64,000 nucleotides of DNA from the NCBI RefSeq assembly GCF_012849375.1, contig NZ_CP051684.1, forward strand, positions 1,178,001 through 1,242,000, read 5' to 3'. Below, piece after piece: positions 1 through 9,049 of this stretch. Below the pieces are notes generated by a model. That model did no database searches, was not told where the DNA came from, and worked only from the letters and a program-made list of their open reading frames with translations. The stretch comes from Duganella dendranthematis (lineage in GTDB: Bacteria > Pseudomonadota > Gammaproteobacteria > Burkholderiales > Burkholderiaceae_D). Both the position numbers and the translations under genes were made by a program. Numbering within the stretch: position 1 is the stretch's first letter; each line of letters begins with the position of its first letter.

Positions 1-2
1 AA

Positions 3-989
3 AACGGCGCCCGCCTGGCGGTGGAAGAACTCAATGCCAAGCCGATCACCGTGGCCGGCAAGAAGCTGAAATTCGAACTGCTGTCGGAAGACGACCAGGG
101 CGACCCGAAAGCCGGCATGGCCGCCGCCCAGAAACTGATCGACGCTGGCGTGCACTACGTGGTCGGCCCGTACAACTCGGGTGTCGCCATCCCTGCCTCG
201 CGCGCCTACAACGACGCCGGCGCGCTGGTGGCCAGCGTCGCCACCAACCCCAAGCTGACCCAACAAGGCTACAAAGGCCTGTACCGCGTCAACGCCAGCG
301 ACTCCCAGCTGGGCTCGAAAATGGCGCTGTACGCCGCCAATGAAATGAAACTGAAAAACGTCGCCGTGATCGACGACCGCACCGCCTTCGGCCAGGGCTT
401 GGCGGAAGAATTCAAGAAGCAGGCCAAGGCGTCCGGCATGACCGTGGCCGGCCACGAATTCACCAACGACAAGGCGTTCGACTTCACCTCCATCCTGACC
501 AAGCTGAAGACCAAGAACGTGCAGGCGATTTTCTTCGGCGGCTACGCGCCGCAAGCCGCGCCGATGGCGCGCCAGATGAAACAGCTGGGCATTACCGCCA
601 AGCTGCTGGGCGGCGACACCATTTGCACCGCCGAAATGGGCAAGCTGGGCGGCGACACCGTCGGCGACAACGTGCTGTGCTCGCAAGGCGGCGCCATCCT
701 CGACAAGGCCGCCACCGGCCCGGCCTTCAAGGCCAAGTTCAAGGCCCGCTTCAAGCAGGACGCCGACGTCTACGCCGCCGCTTATTACGATGCGGTGATG
801 CTGTACGCGCAAGGCATGCAAAAGGCCAACTCGATCGATGCGCAAAAAGTGCAGGCCATCATCAGCGCCGGCTCCTACCAGGGCGTGGCCGGCACCTATG
901 CTTTCGACGCCAAGGGCGACATGAAGCAGTCGCCGGTGACCATCTTCACCTTCAAGGGCGGCCAGCCGGTGCCGTTGACCAGCTATTAA
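3..989 (+). CDS. Branched-chain amino acid ABC transporter substrate-binding protein (5' partial)
   Basis: The gene enters from the left edge already in frame; its start and signal peptide lie outside the window, and 328 residues are visible of the roughly 370 usual for the family. It reads as a periplasmic LivJ/LivK-type binding protein (Peripla_BP_6) that delivers Leu/Ile/Val or similar ligands to an ABC permease. Support is the ligand-loop segment VVGPYNSGVAIPAS, the two-lobe pattern with FFGGYAPQAAPMARQM, and the late AAYYDAVMLYAQGM helix. The exact ligand cannot be read from sequence. Its 3' end overlaps the convergent heme oxygenase gene by 38 nt, so the two share terminal DNA. Confidence 0.9.
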   Translation, partial: NGARLAVEELNAKPITVAGKKLKFELLSEDDQGDPKAGMAAAQKLIDAGVHYVVGPYNSGVAIPASRAYNDAGALVASVATNPKLTQQGYKGLYRVNASDSQLGSKMALYAANEMKLKNVAVIDDRTAFGQGLAEEFKKQAKASGMTVAGHEFTNDKAFDFTSILTKLKTKNVQAIFFGGYAPQAAPMARQMKQLGITAKLLGGDTICTAEMGKLGGDTVGDNVLCSQGGAILDKAATGPAFKAKFKARFKQDADVYAAAYYDAVMLYAQGMQKANSIDAQKVQAIISAGSYQGVAGTYAFDAKGDMKQSPVTIFTFKGGQPVPLTSY

Positions 990-1557
990 GCAGCCCGATC
1001 AGGCTGTCGAAGGCTTGCTGGGCCCCCTGGCATGCCTGTTCGACCTGCACCGGCGTCACCACGTCGGCGCGCAGGGCGGCCAGGAACTGCTGCCAGCGCG
1101 GGCCGGGCGAGCCCTGTCCGCGCAGATAGCCCAGTGGATGCGGCGCCAATGATGCGGCCAGGCGCTTGTAAAGCACCGCCCCGCCCAGCTGCGAACCTTC
1201 GATGACATAACTGACGCCCCAACGATAGGCGGCACTGGCCTGCGGCGGCCATGGCGGCTGCGCCGCCAGCGGCGTGGCGGCGGGCAGCCCTTGCAGCGAC
1301 GGATCGGCCAGGTCGATACGCAGCTGCGCCAGATAATCGCGGGGCGGCATCTGCTGGCGTGGGCCATCCGGGTAGCTGTCCAGCCACGCTTGCAGCGGCG
1401 CCAGCCACGTCTCCAGCAACTGCAAGTGATCGCGGTAGGCGCGCAGGTCCGGCGCGGCGGCCGCCAGCGGCGTGCGCGAGTCCAGCTCGGCGTGACGGTC
1501 GGCAGTGGCGGCGCGCAGGGCGGTCAAGACATCCAATATATTCCCCAGATTCAACAT
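952..1557 (-). CDS. bphO: Biliverdin-producing heme oxygenase (BphO-like)
   Basis: A 201-residue bacterial heme oxygenase that would open heme to biliverdin, iron and CO in the cytoplasm. The N-terminal helix carries the proximal heme ligand candidate H22 in ATADRHAELD. The distal-helix glycine signature appears as YVIEGSQLGGAVLYKR, and the length matches BphO/HemO proteins. The bacteriophytochrome about 2 kb away needs biliverdin as chromophore, which makes this its natural supplier. It is transcribed away from the hybrid kinase at 1664, so the 106-nt gap between them probably holds divergent promoters. The 3' end overlaps the binding-protein gene. Heme iron acquisition is an alternative role. 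Confidence 0.88.
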   Translation of the reverse strand: MLNLGNILDVLTALRAATADRHAELDSRTPLAAAAPDLRAYRDHLQLLETWLAPLQAWLDSYPDGPRQQMPPRDYLAQLRIDLADPSLQGLPAATPLAAQPPWPPQASAAYRWGVSYVIEGSQLGGAVLYKRLAASLAPHPLGYLRGQGSPGPRWQQFLAALRADVVTPVQVEQACQGAQQAFDSLIGLLNSWSTAPAGRP

Positions 1558-1663
1558 GAAGTGACGATTCTACACAGTCATTACCCGCGCACGGTACGCT
1601 ATGGCACCATCGCAGAGGGCCGCGCTCAGGTAAAATTTTAATCATCTTTTTTTTGCCGCGCCC

Positions 1664-3283
1664 ATGAACGACATTCCTGCCTCTTTTTGTTCCGTGCTGC
1701 TGATCGATGACGAAGCCATGGCCGAGGACCTGATCGGCTATCGCCTGTCGCAGCAGGCCGACATCCGGCTGCGCTACGACGCCCGCGCCGAGCTGGCGGT
1801 GAAGCTATGCTGCGAGACCGCGGCCAGCGTGGTGCTGGTCGACCTGCGCATGCCGGGGCCGGACGGCTTCGACGTCATCCGACTGCTGCGCGCCGCCCCC
1901 GAAACGGAACATGTGCCGGTCATCCTGCTGTCGTCCGAGGACGACGCCGATACCAAGGCACGCGCCTTCGCGCTCGGCGCCAACGATTATCTGGTCAAGT
2001 GGCCGGAGGCGCGCGAACTGGAGGCGCGCATCCGCTATCACAGCGCCGCCTACCAGGCGCGCCGCCAGCGCGACGCCGCCTTCCTGGAATTGCGCGAGCG
2101 CGAGGCGGAACTGCGCGCCAGCCAGGCCGCGCTGCACCAGTCGCAAAAAATGGAAGCCATCGGCCAGCTGACCGGCGGCATTGCCCACGATTTCAACAAT
2201 GTGCTGCAGGTCATCGGCGGCAATTTGCAGCTGGTCAAGATGATCGGCGGCGTCAATCCGCAGGGGCTGGCGCGGGTCGACAACGCCCTCAACGGCGTCG
2301 AGCGCGGCGCCCGGCTGGCGGCCCACCTGCTGGCCTTTGCCCGTCGCCAGCCCTTGCAGGCGGCGGTGGTGGCGCTGGCGCCGCTGCTGGCCAATATGGA
2401 CGACATGCTGCGCCGCGTGCTGGGCGCGCAGGCCCAGGTGCTGACCGACCTGGCGCCGCAGCTGTGGCACACCGAGGTCGATGTCGGCCAGCTCAACAAC
2501 GTGATCCTGAATCTGGCGATTAACGCCCGCGACGCCATGCACGGCGACGGCACGCTGACCATCCGCGCCCGCAATGTCGCCGCTGGCGCGCCGCTGCCGG
2601 ACAACCAAGGTCCGTGCGGCTGCGACTATGTGCTGATCGAAATCGCCGACACCGGCGCCGGCATGCCGCCGGAAGTGCTGCAACGCGCGTTTGAGCCGTT
2701 CTTTACCACCAAGCCGACCGGCCAGGGCACCGGCCTCGGCCTGAGCATGGCGTATGGCTTCGTCAAGCAGTCGGGCGGCGAGATCGCGCTGCGCAGCGAG
2801 GTCGGCCACGGCACCTGCGTGCAGATCTATTTGCCGCGCAGCCACGGCACGCCGGCCGGCACCGTGCCAGACACGGCCGTACCACTGCGCGGCGGCGCCG
2901 AAACCATTCTGGTGGTGGAGGACGAGGAAGATGTGCGCGCCGCCACCGCCGACCTGCTGGCGGCACTGGGCTACGATGTGCTGAGCAGCGTCGACGGCGA
3001 ACAGGCCGCCCGGCTGATCGAAGACGGCGCCCACATCGACTTGCTGTTTACCGACGTCGTCATGCCGGGCCGCGTCAGCAGCCTGGCCTTGAGCGAGCTG
3101 GTCAAGCGCAAGCTGCCGCAGGCGCAGATTCTGTTCACGTCGGGTTACGCGGAGGGGGTGCTGGCGCACGACGGCAAGCTGCCGCCGGGCGTCAACCTGT
3201 TGCCGAAACCGTACAGCGCCGAAACATTGAGCGCGCGCATCCGCCACTTGCTGGGGCAGCGCGCCGCTTCTACAGCGGCTTGA
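1664..3283 (+). CDS. Soluble hybrid histidine kinase, REC-HisKA-HATPase-REC
   Basis: A 539-residue kinase with no membrane segment. The first receiver spans about residues 8-125 with phospho-acceptor D60 in VLVDLRMPGPDGF. A short coiled linker leads to a HisKA dimerisation domain with the H-box GGIAHDFNN, then an HATPase_c domain (DTGAGMPPEV, then GTGLGLSMAYG) and a second receiver from about residue 412 with acceptor Asp in LLFTDVVMPG. There is no PAS, GAF or other sensor domain, so input probably arrives as phosphate on the first receiver. That fits the phytochrome kinase encoded opposite it. Its 3' end overlaps the convergent response regulator by 14 nt. Confidence 0.9.
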   Translation: MNDIPASFCSVLLIDDEAMAEDLIGYRLSQQADIRLRYDARAELAVKLCCETAASVVLVDLRMPGPDGFDVIRLLRAAPETEHVPVILLSSEDDADTKARAFALGANDYLVKWPEARELEARIRYHSAAYQARRQRDAAFLELREREAELRASQAALHQSQKMEAIGQLTGGIAHDFNNVLQVIGGNLQLVKMIGGVNPQGLARVDNALNGVERGARLAAHLLAFARRQPLQAAVVALAPLLANMDDMLRRVLGAQAQVLTDLAPQLWHTEVDVGQLNNVILNLAINARDAMHGDGTLTIRARNVAAGAPLPDNQGPCGCDYVLIEIADTGAGMPPEVLQRAFEPFFTTKPTGQGTGLGLSMAYGFVKQSGGEIALRSEVGHGTCVQIYLPRSHGTPAGTVPDTAVPLRGGAETILVVEDEEDVRAATADLLAALGYDVLSSVDGEQAARLIEDGAHIDLLFTDVVMPGRVSSLALSELVKRKLPQAQILFTSGYAEGVLAHDGKLPPGVNLLPKPYSAETLSARIRHLLGQRAASTAA

Positions 3284-3725
3284 CGTAGCGCTGCGATCCC
3301 GGCGGCGGTTCGTTGAGCACCGCCCAGAAGATGCCCAGGTCGGCGATCGCGCGCACGAATTCGGTGAAGTCGACCGGCTTGACCACATAGGCGTTGACGC
3401 CCAGCTCGTAGCTGCGCACCAGGTCCTGCTCTTCGCGCGACGAGGTCAGCATCACCACCGGGATGCTTTTCAGCGTCGCCGAACCGCGGATCTCGGCCAG
3501 CACTTCCAGCCCATCCACCTTGGGCAGTTTCAGGTCCAGCAGCACCACCGCCGGGTTGCCCTGGTCGCGGCTGCCGTACGCGCCACGCGCGTGCAGGTAG
3601 TCGAGCGCTTCGGCGCCGTCGCGTACCACGACCACTTCATTGGCCAGCTGGCTGCGCTCGAGCGCGATCAGGGTCAGTTCCAGGTCGTTGGGATTGTCTT
3701 CCACCAGCAGGATGGGCTTTAACAT
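3270..3725 (-). CDS. Single-domain response regulator, phytochrome partner (Rcp1-like)
   Basis: A 151-residue stand-alone receiver with no output domain. It has the acidic pair in LLVEDNPNDLEL, acceptor D64 in VVLLDLKLPKVDG, the Thr in VVMLTSSREEQDL and the Lys in YVVKPVDFTEF. The PNDLEL and DLKLPK wording is typical of Rcp1-type regulators paired with bacterial phytochromes. It begins at ATG 3725, 8 nt after the bphP stop, so the two are one transcript; an upstream TTG would overlap bphP by 4 nt but lacks support. With no DNA-binding domain it must relay phosphate or act by protein contact. The hybrid kinase next door is a possible recipient, by inference. Confidence 0.9.
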   Translation of the reverse strand: MLKPILLVEDNPNDLELTLIALERSQLANEVVVVRDGAEALDYLHARGAYGSRDQGNPAVVLLDLKLPKVDGLEVLAEIRGSATLKSIPVVMLTSSREEQDLVRSYELGVNAYVVKPVDFTEFVRAIADLGIFWAVLNEPPPGSQRYVKPL

Positions 3726-3733
3726 AGTCGGTC

Positions 3734-5953
3734 TCAATCAGTTACGGGTAAAGCAAACGAAAACGTGGCGCCCTCTCCCGGCACCGAGTGGGCCCAGACG
3801 CGGCCGCCATGGCGCTCGATGATACGGCGCACATTGGCCAGGCCGATGCCGGTGCCCTGGAAATCTTCCATCCGGTGCAGGCGCTGGAATACGCCAAATA
3901 ATTTGTGGGCATATTCCATGTTGAAGCCGACGCCATTGTCGGCCACGTGGAACACAGTCTCGCCCGGCAACTGCACGCTGCTGATACGGATCACCGCCGG
4001 ATCGCGCGTGCTGGTGAACTTGACTGCATTCGACAGCAAATTATACAAGGCCAGCTGCAGGAAGGTGGGGTCGGCGATGATCTCCGGCAGCGGTTCGATG
4101 ACCCACTCGATGCGGTGCGCCGGCAAGTCCGGCGACAGCTTGTCGATGCAGCCGCGCACCAGCTGCTCCATGCGCACCGGCACCGGCCGCAACGCCGCCC
4201 GGCCCATCTGCGAAAAACTCAGCAAATCGTCGACCAGCTTGCCGGCCAGCCGCGCCGCGTCCTTGATGTTGACCAGGAAGCGCTGGCGGCGTTCCTGATT
4301 GTCGTTGGCGGCCGCCTCCAGCAGCAGGTCGGCAAAGCCGACGATGTGGCGCAGCGGCGCACGCAGGTCGTGCGACACCGAATACGAGAACGCCTCCAGC
4401 TCCTTGTTGGCGCGGCCAAGTTCCTCGGCCAGATCGGCCATCTGTTCGGCGCGCTCCAGCGCGATGCCCAGCAGCGCGGTGCGGAATTCCAGCGCCAGTT
4501 CCACCTCGCCGTCGCGCCATGGCTCGCTGTTGCCATGGATGGTCTCGCGCCACAGCTGGAAACTGCTGCGCGGCGACAGCTGGCCGAACGGGCCGGCCGG
4601 CTTGTCGTCCGGACGCCCGGCCCAGTCGATCTGCACCACGTGCTCGGGCCGGAACCACAGCAGGTAGTGCGGGTGGATGCGCGAGATCTGCATCGCCATC
4701 AGGCCGCTGGCGCAATCGGTGTAGGCGGCTGCCGGCGCATAGCGCGCCGCCAGGTGGGCGCTGTGGAACACGTCGTCGTGCACCTCTCCATTCAGCCAGG
4801 CGGCAAGCGCCTGGATCTGTTCCTCGGACGGCGTGTCGCCAAACGTAATCAGCCGTTCGCCGATGACGATGGCGACCCCGCCGGCGCGGGCGAAGTGCAG
4901 CAGCTCGGGCAGCACGCTGCGCAGGTTTTCGATGAAGTCGGCGCCTTGGGTCAGGCCGCCGAGAATGCGCACCATGGCGCGCCGCACTTCGAGGCGGAAC
5001 TGCAACTCGTCGGCGTCGCTGCGGTTCTTGATGTGCAGCGCCAGGATCTGCCCCAGCTGCTCGCACACGGTGCGCTGGTGGAAGCTGAGCCGGTGCGGCT
5101 GCGCATGGTGGCAGGAGATCAGTCCCCACAGCTTGCCCTTGACCACCAGTGACACCGACATCGACGCCAGCGTGCCCATGTTGCGCATGTATTGCAGGTG
5201 CACCGGCGACACGCTACGCAACGCCGCAAACGACAGGTCGCTGGCGTGGCCGCCGAACGGATGCTGCGGCGGCACCAGCGGCGCCGGCGTGTAGTGCGCG
5301 TCCGGAATCAGCCGCACCCGGTTGGCCACGTACAGCGCGCGCGCCTGGCGCGGAATGTCGCTGGCGGGAAAGCGCTGGCCCAGATAGCTGTCGTAGCCGT
5401 CGGCCAGCGACTCGGCCAGCACCGTGCCGTGGCCGTCTTCGTCGAAGGCGTACACCATCACCCGGCCAAAGCCGGTCAGGGCGCGGATGTCCTCCGCCGC
5501 CAGTCGGCTTAGTTCGGCGATGGTGTCGGCGTCGCTGATCTTGTTGAGGAAATCGCCTACCAGCGGATACAGCTGCTGCAGATCGCTGCCGGCGCCGCTG
5601 GCCGGCTCGAATTCCAGCAGCAGCAAGCCGTCCCACGCATGGGCCAGCACGTCGAAGCGTGACGCGCTCTGTACCACGGTGGCCAGATAGGCCGGCTGCT
5701 CGCGCAGCCCGCCGGCCGTCAGGTGCGGGGCCAGCAGCGCTGCGCCTTCGGCGCCGATGACCTCGGCCAGCGGCCGGCCCAGCGCCTGCTCCGGCGTCAT
5801 CCCGGTGAACGGGGCCAGGTTGGCGCTGACCTGGCGCACCGTCAGTTGCTCGTCCAGCGCCAGCAAAAAGCCGTGCGGCTGCACCGCGCCGGGCGTGCGA
5901 ATCGGTTCGCGGTCGCAGCTGGTGAGATCGATGGCGGGACTATCCTGGGGCAT
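3734..5953 (-). CDS. bphP: Bacteriophytochrome sensor histidine kinase
   Basis: A 739-residue red/far-red photoreceptor kinase with PAS-GAF-PHY-HisKA-HATPase order. The biliverdin-attaching cysteine is C13 in LTSCDREPIRTPGAVQPHG, the position used by BphPs. The GAF domain has the PASDIPRQAR motif, whose Asp contacts the chromophore. The PHY region includes LWGLISCHH. The H-box VSHDLRAPLRHIVGF lies near residue 520, and the ATPase has DNGVGFNMEYA and GTGIGLANV. I start at ATG 5953, which puts the cysteine at the usual distance from the N-terminus; an upstream TTG adds 19 residues without support. Heme oxygenase, response regulator and hybrid kinase are all within 3 kb. Confidence 0.95.
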   Translation of the reverse strand: MPQDSPAIDLTSCDREPIRTPGAVQPHGFLLALDEQLTVRQVSANLAPFTGMTPEQALGRPLAEVIGAEGAALLAPHLTAGGLREQPAYLATVVQSASRFDVLAHAWDGLLLLEFEPASGAGSDLQQLYPLVGDFLNKISDADTIAELSRLAAEDIRALTGFGRVMVYAFDEDGHGTVLAESLADGYDSYLGQRFPASDIPRQARALYVANRVRLIPDAHYTPAPLVPPQHPFGGHASDLSFAALRSVSPVHLQYMRNMGTLASMSVSLVVKGKLWGLISCHHAQPHRLSFHQRTVCEQLGQILALHIKNRSDADELQFRLEVRRAMVRILGGLTQGADFIENLRSVLPELLHFARAGGVAIVIGERLITFGDTPSEEQIQALAAWLNGEVHDDVFHSAHLAARYAPAAAYTDCASGLMAMQISRIHPHYLLWFRPEHVVQIDWAGRPDDKPAGPFGQLSPRSSFQLWRETIHGNSEPWRDGEVELALEFRTALLGIALERAEQMADLAEELGRANKELEAFSYSVSHDLRAPLRHIVGFADLLLEAAANDNQERRQRFLVNIKDAARLAGKLVDDLLSFSQMGRAALRPVPVRMEQLVRGCIDKLSPDLPAHRIEWVIEPLPEIIADPTFLQLALYNLLSNAVKFTSTRDPAVIRISSVQLPGETVFHVADNGVGFNMEYAHKLFGVFQRLHRMEDFQGTGIGLANVRRIIERHGGRVWAHSVPGEGATFSFALPVTD

Positions 5954-6024
5954 TGTCTGGACGCAAAAATACGAAGTTATCAGGCCTGCATGATAGCAAG
6001 TTCTAGCCAACGCCGCCGCACGCC

Positions 6025-6513
6025 TCAGCCCAGTTTCAATTCCCAGTAGCCGACGTCGATCCAGCGGTCGAACTTGCGCCCGACCTCGCTGAAATGCGCC
6101 ACCTTGACGAAGCCCAGCCGCTCATGCAGCGCCACGCTGGCCGGATTGGGCTGGGCGATGCCGCCGATCACCATGTGCACGCCGCGCTGGCGCAGTTGGT
6201 CCAGCAGCGCGGTGTACAGCGCGCTGCCGATGCCCTGCCCGCCCTGCCCCGGCGCCACATACACGCTGGTTTCGGCCGAGAAACGGTAGGCGCTGCGCAC
6301 CCGCCATCTGGTGGCGTAGGCGTAGCCGGTCACTTGGCCGGCGGCGTCCTCGCGCACCAGCCACGGCAGCACGGCGCTGACGTCGCGGATGCGCTGCGCC
6401 ATCTCCTCTTCCGTGACCGCGCGCTCCTCGAAGCTGATGGTGGTGGTGGCGATGTAGTGGTTGTAGATGGCGGCGATGGCGCCGGCGTCCTCCGGTGTGG
6501 CGGCGCGCAGCAT
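6025..6513 (-). CDS. GNAT N-acetyltransferase, phosphinothricin/methionine-sulfoximine type
   Basis: A 162-residue acetyl-CoA-dependent acetyltransferase resembling the PAT/Bar/MddA group, which acetylate glutamate analogues and related amines. Family features visible are the N-terminal MLRAATPEDAGAIAAIYNHY, the acetyl-CoA loop VYVAPGQGGQGIGSALY, and the C-terminal IGGIAQPNPASVALHERLGF followed by VGRKFDRWIDVGYW. The ATG shares one nucleotide with the TetR stop codon (TGATG), so it is translationally coupled and likely under that repressor. The substrate is inferred only from family membership. Confidence 0.9.
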   Translation of the reverse strand: MLRAATPEDAGAIAAIYNHYIATTTISFEERAVTEEEMAQRIRDVSAVLPWLVREDAAGQVTGYAYATRWRVRSAYRFSAETSVYVAPGQGGQGIGSALYTALLDQLRQRGVHMVIGGIAQPNPASVALHERLGFVKVAHFSEVGRKFDRWIDVGYWELKLG

Positions 6514-7211
6514 CAATTGTCGGTCGCCGGACGCAACGAGGCGAACAGCGGCGAGGCCATCGGGCCGGTGTCCGGCAGCGGCATGAAGGCGATGGCGCGC
6601 GCCTCGTCGGCCGGCAAGCCGATGCCTTGCAGCACCACCGTCAGCATTTCCTCGATGTGCTGCGGCCCGCCGCCGCCCTCGGTCAGCTGGGTCTCGATGC
6701 CGAAGAACAGCGAACCCAGAATCATGTCGCGCAGCGCCAGCGCGCTGCTGGCGGCAAAGCGGCCGCTGGCCAGGCCCAGTTCCAGGTCGCGCAACAGGTA
6801 GCGGTCCAGCCGCCGCCCGCGCACCGCGTGCGCCGGGCCGATGCGCGTCAGGAAGGTGCCCCACACCGGATAGCGCAGCGCAAAATACACATACAGCCGG
6901 GTGCCGACGCAAAACCGCACCACCGGATCGTCGTAGCGCAGCACCTGCGGATCGACCACGCCCAGCAGCTCTTCGTTGAGGTCCTCGGTGACGGCCGCCA
7001 GCAGCTCGTGCGTGGTCTTGAAATAATTGTAGAACGTGCCGCGCGCCACGCCGGCGGCGGCGATAAAGTCGTCGATCACCGGCGCGTCCGGGCCGAGCCG
7101 GGCGAAAACGTCGATGGCGCTGCGGATCAGCAGCGCGCGGGTGCGCTCGCGCCGTTCGATGCCGACGCGCTGCTGGTGATTGGGTGCTGGAGTGGTGAGG
7201 ATTTCGTTCAT
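6513..7211 (-). CDS. TetR-family transcriptional regulator
   Basis: A 232-residue repressor with an N-terminal TetR helix-turn-helix (VIDDFIAAAGVARGTFYNYF) and a divergent all-helical ligand domain. The ATG at 7211 is preferred to an upstream TTG. It is the first gene of a two-gene unit with the GNAT acetyltransferase, with a one-base stop/start overlap. The simplest inference is autoregulation of a small detoxification operon. The YoaK-like gene lies just upstream on the same strand with only 18 nt between them, so read-through from there is possible. Confidence 0.9.
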   Translation of the reverse strand: MNEILTTPAPNHQQRVGIERRERTRALLIRSAIDVFARLGPDAPVIDDFIAAAGVARGTFYNYFKTTHELLAAVTEDLNEELLGVVDPQVLRYDDPVVRFCVGTRLYVYFALRYPVWGTFLTRIGPAHAVRGRRLDRYLLRDLELGLASGRFAASSALALRDMILGSLFFGIETQLTEGGGGPQHIEEMLTVVLQGIGLPADEARAIAFMPLPDTGPMASPLFASLRPATDN

Positions 7212-7229
7212 GCGGGAAGTATAGACCAA

Positions 7230-7961
7230 CTAATTACGTCCGCGCACGTCGTCCAGCAGCGGCACGATGGCCAACAGCAGCAGCGCCGCCGCCAGCGGCA
7301 ACGTGGCCGCGAAGCCCAATTGCTGGAAGCCGAAGGCGCCGGCCACGCCGCCCGCCAAGAACATCGCCAGCAGCGAGCCGAGCAGCGCCAGCCGGCGGTG
7401 ATCGGCCGTCACAGGCGTGACGTCAGCAGCGCGGTTCCAGTAACACAGCTTGCCCAGCTCGATGCCGATATCGGTCACCAGGCCGGTGACGTGGGTGGTG
7501 CGGATTTCGGCGCGCGAGGCCTTGGTGACGATGGCGTTTTGCAGCCCCATCACAAAGCACAGCAGCGCGACGGTGGCGGCGATATGGCCGTGCGCCGCCA
7601 CCCGTGCGCCGAGCAAGCCGAAGGCCAGCAACAGCGCCGCCTCCAGCAGCAGCGGCAGCGCGTAACAGCTGTGCGCGGCGCGGCGCCGGCCCCAGTTGAT
7701 CAGGATGGCCGAAGTGGCGGCGCCGAGAAAAAACGCCGCCAGCGACGCCAGCCCCGCCAGCAGCAGCCCGCCTTGGCCCAGCGCCAGATTGTCGGCCAGC
7801 GCCGACACCACGCCCGACATGTGCGACGTGTATTGGCCGACCGCGAAAAAGCCGCCCGCATTGACTGCCCCGGCCACAAACGCCAGCGCGCGCCCCAGCC
7901 GGCGGTTGCTGAGATCGGTGCGCTGCGGACTGGCGTAGGTGCGCAGATAGTGCATGGGCAT
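7230..7961 (-). CDS. YoaK/DUF1275 family membrane protein
   Basis: A 243-residue protein with about six hydrophobic segments belonging to the YoaK (DUF1275) family, whose transport or other role is not established. Family signatures include AFVAGAVNAGGFFAVGQYTSHMSG near the N-terminus and LCFVMGLQNAIVTK then THVTGLVTDIGIELG in the middle. ATG 7961 follows a GGAGA ribosome binding site at good spacing; a second in-frame ATG lies two codons later. It may be co-transcribed with the downstream TetR gene. Confidence 0.88.
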   Translation of the reverse strand: MPMHYLRTYASPQRTDLSNRRLGRALAFVAGAVNAGGFFAVGQYTSHMSGVVSALADNLALGQGGLLLAGLASLAAFFLGAATSAILINWGRRRAAHSCYALPLLLEAALLLAFGLLGARVAAHGHIAATVALLCFVMGLQNAIVTKASRAEIRTTHVTGLVTDIGIELGKLCYWNRAADVTPVTADHRRLALLGSLLAMFLAGGVAGAFGFQQLGFAATLPLAAALLLLAIVPLLDDVRGRN

Positions 7962-8000
7962 GACGGGTCTCCGTGAGGAATGTCGCCCGTCGATTGTAAA

Positions 8001-9017
8001 TCAGAAGTCCTGGGTGGCCGGATATTGGCTGTAGAAGTCGTTGTCCCAGTGGAAGTGGGTGGTGGAGATGGTGATGGTGACATCCAGCGCCTCGACGAAA
8101 TGCCACCAGCCGACCGGCAGGAACAGGATCTCGCCCGGCGCCAGTACGCACTCGCGCACCGGCACGCCGGCCATCAGCGGGAAGCGCTCCAGGTCGATGT
8201 GTCGGCCGTCCACCGGTGAAAAACAGTGGCGCTGGTTGTACATCCTGGGCGTGTCGCACGGCGCCACCAGCCGCACCCGCTTGCGCCCGGCGATCTGGAT
8301 CATGAAGTTGTTGGTCAGATCGTGGTGGAACGGCGTGATGGTGCCGGCCGGGCCAAACCAGAAAAAGCCGCTGCTGCCCGGCTGCAGATAGGCGTCCAGC
8401 GGCGGCAGGTCGGCCATCAGCTCCTGCAAGGCGGCGCGGTTCTGGCCGTCGTTATTGGCGGTCATGTAGAAATCGTTGGTAACGCCGGCGTTTTGCACCA
8501 GCGCCACATAGTCGCTGAACGGCATGCGGCGGCGGTGCGAGGTGCTGTTGATCTCGTAGTCCGGATCGGCGTTGCGGCCGAACTGCACTTCCACCTCGCG
8601 CTGCCCCAACTGCGCGGCCAGGTAGTCGAAGGTCCATTTTTCGCGCGCGGCGCAGTCGTCCAGCATGCCGGTGATGATGACCGGCTGGTTGCGCTGGTAG
8701 AACTCGTGCAGGAATGCGTCGCCCGACAGGCGCTCGCGGCGCGGCACCTCGGCCGGCGCCAGCTGATTCAGCCGAGACTGGATGCCCAGCACCCAGTCGC
8801 GCTTGGCCAGCCGGTTGTGCAACCGCGCCACCCCGCGCAAATAGGGACTGGCCAGCGCCGCCTCGACCTCGGCGCGCGCCGCCGCCTCGGCGATGCCGGA
8901 TTGGACCATGATGCCGGCCAGATGCCCGGGCTGGCCGCCGAGGATCAGGTTCTCGGCGATCCAGCCGCGCCAGGAATCGTTGACAGCGATCGGCGGCACG
9001 GCATCCTGGCGGTTCAT
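8001..9017 (-). CDS. Cupin-8 / JmjC-domain protein, probable Fe(II)/2-oxoglutarate hydroxylase
   Basis: A 338-residue protein whose C-terminal two thirds is a cupin_8 (JmjC-like) fold. The iron facial triad is visible as H-x-D in TPFHHDLTNNF and the distal His in FLPVGWWHFVEAL. Upstream, FYQRNQPVIITGMLDD is the usual domain entry. About 95 N-terminal residues form a helical region not needed for the fold. Relatives hydroxylate protein side chains or accompany specialised metabolism; the substrate is unknown. It lies 39 nt upstream of the YoaK-like gene on the same strand. Confidence 0.88.
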   Translation of the reverse strand: MNRQDAVPPIAVNDSWRGWIAENLILGGQPGHLAGIMVQSGIAEAAARAEVEAALASPYLRGVARLHNRLAKRDWVLGIQSRLNQLAPAEVPRRERLSGDAFLHEFYQRNQPVIITGMLDDCAAREKWTFDYLAAQLGQREVEVQFGRNADPDYEINSTSHRRRMPFSDYVALVQNAGVTNDFYMTANNDGQNRAALQELMADLPPLDAYLQPGSSGFFWFGPAGTITPFHHDLTNNFMIQIAGRKRVRLVAPCDTPRMYNQRHCFSPVDGRHIDLERFPLMAGVPVRECVLAPGEILFLPVGWWHFVEALDVTITISTTHFHWDNDFYSQYPATQDF

Positions 9018-9049
9018 CGGCGAGCTATCCTTTTTGCATTGTTGCTTTT

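Noticed and set aside
1805..3388. Long open frame opposite the hybrid kinase
   Set aside because: It is the antisense shadow of a GC-rich gene with clear receiver and kinase domains; its translation has no domain.
5954..6010. TTG start 19 codons upstream for bphP
   Set aside because: It would move the biliverdin cysteine away from its usual N-terminal position and has no ribosome binding site.
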